Of a stretch of DNA of 64,000 bases, positions 59,126-64,000 are shown in pieces. Both the position numbers and the translations under genes were made by a program. The notes under the pieces were generated by a model. It saw only the letters and a list, made by a program, of their open reading frames with translations. It was not told where the DNA came from and did not search any database. This DNA comes from Halochromatium glycolicum. Its GTDB lineage: Bacteria > Pseudomonadota > Gammaproteobacteria > Chromatiales > Chromatiaceae. The DNA lies in contig NZ_NRSJ01000005.1 of NCBI RefSeq assembly GCF_016584085.1, forward strand, positions 123,878 through 187,877, in the 5' to 3' direction. The first letter of the stretch is position 1; every line of letters begins with the position of its first letter.

Positions 59126-59503
59126 ATGAGTGAGCGCGGTCATCGCAATCTTCGAGTTTGGCAGCAGGCGATGGATTTGGCAGGCGTCGCTTATCGTTCA
59201 ACGGCTACCTTTCCACGCGAAGAGTTGTTCGGACTGGTTTCGCAGATGCGACGGGCGGCGGTGTCGATTCCGTCCAATGTCGCCGAAGGCTATGGCCGCG
59301 GAGGCAAAGACTATGCACGTTTCGTTTCGATCGCTTACGGCTCCTTGCTGGAGCTGGAAACCCAAGTTGAGCTTTCACGCAACCTGGTGTTGCTGGAACA
59401 AGCGCAAGCCGCGGACCTGCTGAGAACGACATCAGAAATCGGACGCATGCTCAACGCCCGAAGAGCATCATTGACTACCCGAACCCTGAACCCCGACCCC
59501 TGA
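59126..59503 (+). CDS. Four-helix bundle protein (S23/intervening-sequence family)
   Basis: The 125-residue protein matches the S23 family: LRVWQQAMDLAGVAYRST, FGLVSQMRRAAVSIPSNVAEGYGR and the closing LLRTTSEIGRMLNA. Members fold as pentameric four-helix bundles; their function is unknown, though they occur in 23S rRNA insertions and near mobile DNA. It lies between inverted heptamer repeats, which also form its last codons (TLNPDP). It is a likely mobile passenger. Confidence 0.88.
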   Translation: MSERGHRNLRVWQQAMDLAGVAYRSTATFPREELFGLVSQMRRAAVSIPSNVAEGYGRGGKDYARFVSIAYGSLLELETQVELSRNLVLLEQAQAADLLRTTSEIGRMLNARRASLTTRTLNPDP

Positions 59504-59517
59504 ACCCCGAACCCTGG
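59478..59517 (+). repeat. CCCGAAC-type heptanucleotide repeat
   Basis: Five to six imperfect 7-base units (CCCGAAC, CCTGAAC, CCCGACC, CCTGAAC, CCCGAAC) overlap the 3' end of the four-helix-bundle gene. Confidence 0.85.
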
Positions 59518-59525
59518 CGCGAACA

Positions 59526-59753
59526 ATGCAACTCACCATTACGATCCCCGACAGTCTTCCGGACAGTCTCCAAGCAACGCTCGGAGAATTCGAGCGCGAG
59601 GCACGGATGGCGATGGCCGTCAAGCTGTACGAGCGCAGGCGTACCTCATCGGGCATCGCCGCCCGACTGGTGGACATGGACCGGGCGACGTTCTTGCTAG
59701 AGCTGCATCGCTACGGAGCTGCATCGCTACGGAGCTGCGATGATCGATATTGA
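59526..59753 (+). pseudogene. UPF0175-family antitoxin, frameshifted by a 16-bp duplication
   Basis: The 75-codon frame starts MQLTITIPDSLPDSL and contains the UPF0175 core FEREARMAMAVKLYERRRTSSGIAARL and RATFLLELHRYG. A 16-base unit, GAGCTGCATCGCTACG, is present twice in tandem (59700-59715, 59716-59731). Removing one copy restores HRYGAAMIDIDERELL and a stop at 59770, the expected family ending. As it stands, the C-terminus is wrong (ASLRSCDDRY). Confidence 0.8.
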
Positions 59754-59808
59754 TGAGCGTGAGCTGCTCTAAGACCAAGCCAACAGTTGATGACCGGAGG
59801 CTCGCACG

Positions 59809-59916
59809 ATGACCGCCGTTGAAGAAATTGCGGAAATGGCCCAGGGGCTCGATCCTGCCCGACTGCAGCTCTTGTCCGAGTTCGTCGACTTTCCGCTGAC
59901 TAGGAGGTCGTCCTGA
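59809..59916 (+). CDS. Very short ORF, probable truncated gene
   Basis: A 35-codon frame, MTAVEEIAEMAQGLDP..., follows a good CCGGAGG ribosome site but ends abruptly at TGA after FPLTRRSS. It resembles the start of a small helical antitoxin. The following frame to 60023 (LGHGVMDAAIVEAAAYCLVKT) may be part of the same wrecked locus. I assign no function. Confidence 0.35.
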   Translation: MTAVEEIAEMAQGLDPARLQLLSEFVDFPLTRRSS

Positions 59917-60031
59917 ACTAGGCCCGGCCGGCGGTCTTCGCCGATCTGGGCCACGGCGTCATGGATGCGGCCATCGTCGAGGCGGCGGCATACTGTCTGG
60001 TCAAGACACCCCAAAGCGCATGAGGCGATGC

Positions 60032-60301
60032 ATGCAAGACGTCACCTTCGAGACCGAGATCACCCGCAATCACCTGATCCGACTCCCCGATGCGCTCCCC
60101 GTCGGGGTGCGGGCAAGGATCAGGGTCGAGATACTGACATCGGACGACCGCGAGGCCGCGCACGATGCCCCCGGCAACCAGATCGCGCGCTTGGCCCAAG
60201 CTGCGCGCGAGGCGCATCTGGCATCCGGCGGCGAGCTGATGGGGCCGGATGAGATCGCGGCAGAGGTTCGCCGCCGTCGGGGCGGGGTCGCCGATGACTG
60301 A
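60032..60301 (+). CDS. Antitoxin of a VapBC-like module
   Basis: The 89-residue protein begins MQDVTFETEITRNHLIRLPDALP, resembling AbrB-type or swapped-hairpin antitoxin starts, with a hydrophilic C-terminus. It overlaps the PIN gene by eight bases, the usual toxin-antitoxin arrangement. Confidence 0.75.
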   Translation: MQDVTFETEITRNHLIRLPDALPVGVRARIRVEILTSDDREAAHDAPGNQIARLAQAAREAHLASGGELMGPDEIAAEVRRRRGGVADD

Positions 60302-60710
60302 GCGGCGCATCGGCATCGATGCCAACCTGCTGATTGCCGCCTGGTCCGGCCGTCATCCCTGGTGCGAGCGGGCCGTCGACCTGCTCGCCGACGATGCCCG
60401 ACAGCTCATCGTCAGCGAGCTGCTCTGGCTGGAGGTCATGCCCAAGGCGCTCTATTACCGACGCCTGGAGGAGGCGGCCTTCTATCGGGGGGTCTTCGCG
60501 CGGGCTGAACACCAGAGCGTCAATCCTGCGGTCACGGATCAGGCAAAACAGTTGGCCGAGCGACATGGCCTCGCCGCGATGGACGCCCTCCACCTCGCCG
60601 TTGCGCTCCAAGCCAATGCCGATGCCTTCGTCCCCGGCGAACGACCGGACAAGCCCATGTTCCGCGTCACCGAGCTGCCGGTCACCTCCCTTTGGAGTCC
60701 GCCGCCATGA
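60294..60710 (+). CDS. VapC-type PIN toxin
   Basis: The 138-residue PIN ribonuclease has the first Asp in RIGIDANLLIAAW, Glu in SELLWLEVMPKAL, and Asp residues in LAAMDALHLAVALQANADAFV. The expected acidic residues are visible, so it could be active. Its stop overlaps the next gene's ATG (ATGA). Confidence 0.85.
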   Translation: MTERRIGIDANLLIAAWSGRHPWCERAVDLLADDARQLIVSELLWLEVMPKALYYRRLEEAAFYRGVFARAEHQSVNPAVTDQAKQLAERHGLAAMDALHLAVALQANADAFVPGERPDKPMFRVTELPVTSLWSPPP

Positions 60711-61369
60711 GCCTGTTCCTGCGCCTGCTGGAGGCCGACGACAAGGCCGTCGCCCTGCGCGAGGTCGTCCAGGCCGTCCGCGGCGGTCAGCCCGATGCGC
60801 GGGTCTTCGAGGTCGATCCGCAGGGGTTTCGGCAGGTGCCGGGGGCGCCGTTTGCGTATTGGGTGAGCGATCGTGTTCTGTTCTCGTTCGTGGAGTTTTC
60901 TGCGTTTTCTGCTGAGGGTCGCAGTGCAGTATCCGGAGGGAAGACATTAGAGGACGACGAGAGCAAGTGGCAGCCGGTGAAGGTCCCGCAGGCGAAGATC
61001 GACCAACTCATCGCCGAGCGCACCTCCGCCGCGGTCAAGGCTGCCCTCCAGGGCCTGCTCGATGCCCCGCCGCCGGCCGAGGCGGCGGACGACGCGCATC
61101 GGGCCGCGGCTCAGCGGGCGGCGCGCGCAGCACGACAGGCCGCCCGCGCTCCGGAACATCGGCGACCCACCGATCCCGCAGTGATGGACTCCATCAAACA
61201 AGCCGTAGCAGCCGTCGCCGATGGAGCAAGCAAGGCCGAGATCCTCGCCTCCACAGGGCTCAGCGACGCGCAGTGGAATACAGCCATCGCCGCACTGCTC
61301 GCCGACCGATCGGTTACGAAGTCCGGCTCGGGCCGTGGCACCCGATACCATCGAAAGACCGACGACTAA
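60707..61369 (+). pseudogene. PglX-derived stub fused to unrelated C-terminus
   Basis: The first ~50 residues (FLRLLEADDKAVALREVVQAV; FRQVPGAPFAYWVSD) match a stretch that in BREX PglX methyltransferases leads into the catalytic part, but the homology stops and the 220-residue frame continues with a different sequence: an Ala-rich helix (about 105-150) and a winged-helix-like end (ADGASKAEILASTGLSDAQW). No methyltransferase motif is present. It may be a pseudogene or a small protein built from a pglX scrap. Confidence 0.5.
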
Positions 61370-61391
61370 CGACCGACGACCGACGACCGAC
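61357..61391 (+). repeat. GACCGAC heptanucleotide repeat
   Basis: Five tandem 7-base units (four GACCGAC and one GACTAAC) span the 3' end of the pglX-derived frame and supply its stop codon (TAA at 61367). Confidence 0.85.
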
Positions 61392-61420
61392 GACGAAAAA
61401 CCAACCACCGAGTCCCATCC

Positions 61421-61678
61421 ATGCAACAAGCCCTTCAGATCCAAACCAAGGTCGACCAAGCACTGGTCGATGCCGTTCCCGCACTCACACCCCTGCTGGG
61501 TCACCGTGTGCAAATGATCGCCCTCGATCTGGAAAACTCCGAGGGGACTCGACCGGCGAGCCGGGTCGATGCGCTGGATTGGCCTCTAACTGACGCGGAG
61601 CGCGCTGTATGGGACGAGCTCCCGTCCTTTAGGGCCGAACATCCAGTGCGGTTGAGCTCACTGGACGAGCCGACGTGA
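61421..61678 (+). CDS. Antitoxin of a second VapBC-like module
   Basis: The 85-residue protein (MQQALQIQTKVDQALVDAV...) has no motif I can name but directly precedes and overlaps a PIN toxin by four bases. The C-terminal half is acidic and flexible, as in toxin-binding tails. Confidence 0.65.
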   Translation: MQQALQIQTKVDQALVDAVPALTPLLGHRVQMIALDLENSEGTRPASRVDALDWPLTDAERAVWDELPSFRAEHPVRLSSLDEPT

Positions 61679-62088
61679 ATTGGGTCTTGGACACCAACAT
61701 CATCAGCTACCTGATGAGAGGCGACCCCGCCGTTCGTGCTGCCTTCGACTCCGTGCGTGATGTACCCGAGACCCGTTTCGTTCTAAGTCCAGTGGTCGAC
61801 TATGAGATTCGCCGTTACTTGTTGCTCAAGGCCGCGAGTCGGAACCTGGCGCAGTACGAGGCATTGACAGCGACCTGGGTCACTGCACCACTGTCGGAGG
61901 CGGATTGGCAACGCGCTGCTGTCCTCTGGGCAGATCGGCATCGCGACGGCAGTCCAATTGAAGACGCCGACTTGCTGATCGCCGTAACCGCCTTGGCGCA
62001 AGACGCCGTCTTGGTGACCCGCAACACGCGTCACTTCGCCGGCCTCGATTTGCGACTTGCAGATTGGACGCAATCAGAAGCCTCGTGA
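61675..62088 (+). CDS. VapC-type PIN toxin
   Basis: The 137-residue PIN ribonuclease starts at GTG with NWVLDTNIISYLMRG (first Asp), has Glu in VVDYEIRRYLL, and Asp residues in SPIEDADLLIAVTAL and TRNTRHFAGLD. All key acidic residues are present. It overlaps its antitoxin gene by four bases. Confidence 0.88.
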   Translation: MNWVLDTNIISYLMRGDPAVRAAFDSVRDVPETRFVLSPVVDYEIRRYLLLKAASRNLAQYEALTATWVTAPLSEADWQRAAVLWADRHRDGSPIEDADLLIAVTALAQDAVLVTRNTRHFAGLDLRLADWTQSEAS

Positions 62089-62137
62089 AAACAGATGCAG
62101 ACTATCGTTGGAAGGCGGGCGACTGAGGTCAGGGCCG

Positions 62138-63945
62138 ATGCACGCGCTACACGACTACTTGTCCGACCACCTTGGCGATCGGCTCAAGAAGCGCTCGATC
62201 GTGGTCTTCTATGACCCGCGGCGCGAGTTCGAACCCTTCTTTGCGCGCGAGTTGGAGCCGCAAGAGGAGGCCCCGCTGCCGCGGATCACCATCGGCGGTC
62301 ATCTCACCTATCTCGCCCGTCACGCTGGGACATACTTCGGGCTTCGGACCGCGGTCGAACCGGTGGTGGGGCATAGCTTCTGGGTCGATCGGGATGTCCG
62401 GCGCCAGGCCCAATGGGAGACCTGCCGGTTGATGGCCGAGCTGGGACAAGCCGGTTGATGGCCGAGCTGGGACAAGCGGTCGAGCGCATCCGGCCGGAGC
62501 TGTCCAGAATGGGCGAAGACGCCGCCAAGTGCTTCTCTGCTTATACCAGAGACGACGGCTGGCACTCGGTGGATGGTTTACAATGGCACCTGGAGACTTG
62601 GGTTGCGCACATGGACGAGGAGCCCGAGGCCGAGCAGGCCCTTGGTGTGGTCCGCGATGCCCACGAGCAGTTGTTGAAAGCCATGGCCGAGGGCATCGTA
62701 GATGCCCTGGAAGCGGCGGGCTGGCAGGTGCCAAGCACGTTGCATCAGACCCACGTCTATCCCGATGTGGTCGAGACCATGGGCGGGCGCGTCGCCTACT
62801 TCCTCATCGATGCGATGCGCTACGAGATGGGCGTGGAGCTTGCGCGCCAGATCGAGGGCGCGACCGACCTGACTGTGAGCGCCGCGGTCTCGGCGCTGCC
62901 GTCCATCACCCCTGTTGGCATGGCCGCGCTGCTGCCCGGGGCCTCCGCGAGCTTCGATCTGTTGGATGCCAAGGGAAGGCTGGGCGCGCAGATCGAAGAC
63001 AGGGTGATGCCCGGTCTGAACGAGCGCCTGAAGTTCCTGAAGGCCAAGGTTCCTGGCGTGGCCGACATGACGCTGGGCAAGTTGCTGGGCAAGTTGCTGG
63101 GCAAGAAGCCGTCGCAGCTCGCCAAGGACATCGCCAAGGCGCCGCTGGTCGTGGTGCGTCCCCAAGAGATCGACTTCGTCGGCGAGATGGACGGCGACCT
63201 GCTGGCACGCCAGGTGATGGATACAACCATGGGCAATCTGGCCCGCGCGGTGAAGAAACTCGCCGCCGCCGGTGTCGAGGACTTCGTGATCACCGCGGAC
63301 CACGGCCACCAGTTCTCCGTGCGCAAGGAAGACGACATGAAGACGGACAACCCTGGTGGCGACAGGCTGGAGCTGCATCGCCGCTGTTGGATCGGGCACG
63401 GCGGCAGCACGCCTGCCGGAACCGTCCGAGTGTCCGGCGCTGAGCTTGGCTACCACACGGATCTGGACTTCATCTTTCCCACCGGCCTCGAGGTATTCAA
63501 GGCTGGCGGCGGTCTTGCCTTCCATCACGGCGGATTCAGCCTCCAAGAACTGGCGATTCCGGTGGTCAGCCTGCGCATGGCCTCAGGCAAATCGGCTGCG
63601 CTGCCGGGGATCGGCGTCCGAATCGAGGATTGCCCCGTCGCGGTGACCAACCGAACCTTCGGGCTCAAGCTGGTGGCGCAGGCCGACCTCCTCGCGACCG
63701 AGCCGTTGACCGTGCGCGTGCTGCTGATGGCAGGTAGCGACAAGGTTGGCCGTGCCGGGATGGCGGTGGGTCGTGACTTCGACCGCGCCAAAGGTTCGCG
63801 GACCTTGCCGCTCGGCGCCACGACGAGCGTGGGCATGATGCTGAACAACGACGCCTGCAAGACGCTGCGCGTCGTCGTCCTGGACGCCGGGACGGATGGT
63901 GTCCTGGCGCAGTCCGATGAGCTAGCGGTAATACTTGGAATATGA
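62138..63945 (+). pseudogene. pglZ: PglZ-domain protein (BREX BrxZ), frameshifted
   Basis: The N-terminal part (MHALHDYLSDHLGDRL; VVFYDPRREFEPF) reads to a stop at 62458; the rest continues in another frame to 63945 and contains the PglZ alkaline-phosphatase-like core: FLIDAMRYEMGVELA, FVITADHGHQFSV and the C-terminal GGGLAFHHGGFSLQE. A 26-base tandem duplication at 62426-62477 causes the break; removing one copy restores CRLMAELGQAVERIRPEL and a ~590-residue protein. PglZ is essential for BREX defence and acts with PglX. A 12-base repeat (LGKL, 63070-63105) lies in the core. Confidence 0.85.
62426..62477 (+). repeat. 26-bp tandem duplication breaking pglZ
   Basis: Two perfect head-to-tail copies of a 26-base unit (begins CGGTTGATGG, ends GGGACAAGC). 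Because 26 is not a multiple of three, the duplication shifts the frame and introduces TGA at 62456. Confidence 0.97.
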
Positions 63946-63976
63946 GGGGGTGCTGGGTGCAGGGTTCAGCAGATCG

Positions 63977-64000
63977 AACCCTGAACCCCGAACCCCGAAC
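63977..64000 (+). repeat. CCCGAAC-type heptanucleotide repeat at window edge
   Basis: Three or more 7-base units (GAACCCT, GAACCCC, GAACCCC) run off the right edge, the same unit as at 59103 and 59478. The preceding bases 63946-63976 hold no gene. Confidence 0.8.

Noticed and set aside
60787..61038. KTQKTP-like string suggesting a HigB toxin on the minus strand near 60930
   Set aside because: It is a short chance match antisense to the pglX-derived frame, with no further similarity.

Overview
The window is high-GC bacterial DNA. Its gene order places it in the Gammaproteobacteria, most likely an autotrophic sulfur bacterium of the Chromatiales. Three things suggest this: the run leuC-leuD-leuB-asd-fimV-truA-trpF-trpB-trpA-accD-folC-dedD-cvpA-purF-metZ, familiar from Pseudomonas and its relatives; a bicarbonate-uptake cluster (SulP, SbtA, SbtB); and an island rich in small toxin-antitoxin genes. 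The genus is an inference. No rRNA or tRNA gene was seen.

Layout. 1-2.2 kb: end of a ParA gene and a CHAD protein. 2.5-3.5 kb: transaldolase. 3.5-21.7 kb, minus strand: the conserved chromosomal block for methionine, purine, folate, fatty-acid, tryptophan, lysine/threonine and leucine synthesis plus FimV. 21.9-27.4 kb, plus strand: a small FKBP isomerase, a small unknown protein and an RND adaptor/pump pair. 27.5-31 kb: a patch of small toxin-antitoxin genes and gene debris, bounded by a ~0.58 kb direct repeat of the pump gene's 3' end; one copy is followed by a 198-bp MITE-like insertion.

31.4-46.3 kb: a type I-D CRISPR-Cas locus. It has a 63-repeat array, cas2, cas1, cas4, cas3 (helicase only), csc1/cas5, csc2/cas7, cas10d (with HD nuclease) and cas6, in one minus-strand operon read toward the array. 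A BrxR/CapW-type WYL regulator diverges from cas6. A second WYL regulator lies on the far side of the array, and its reading frame runs into the first repeats.

46.6-54.9 kb: a truncated VapBC, a periplasmic MsrA-thioredoxin-MsrB fusion, an outer-membrane barrel candidate, the SulP/SbtA/SbtB inorganic-carbon uptake genes, and a Phd/PIN module. 55-58.8 kb: a Pat-type protein acetyltransferase divergent from an HDAC-family deacetylase, probably opposing activities on the same lysines.

58.8-64 kb: what looks like a decayed BREX phage-defence locus. There is a frameshifted brxB (DUF1788) relic, a stub of pglX, and a pglZ gene broken by a 26-bp tandem duplication. These are separated by VapBC-type modules, a four-helix-bundle gene and heptanucleotide repeats. 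The least ordinary features are the fusion of the array with a regulator gene, the mirrored operator-like motifs at the cas6/regulator start codons, the spacer pair differing only by synonymous changes, the MITE-like element, and the BREX decay by tandem duplications.
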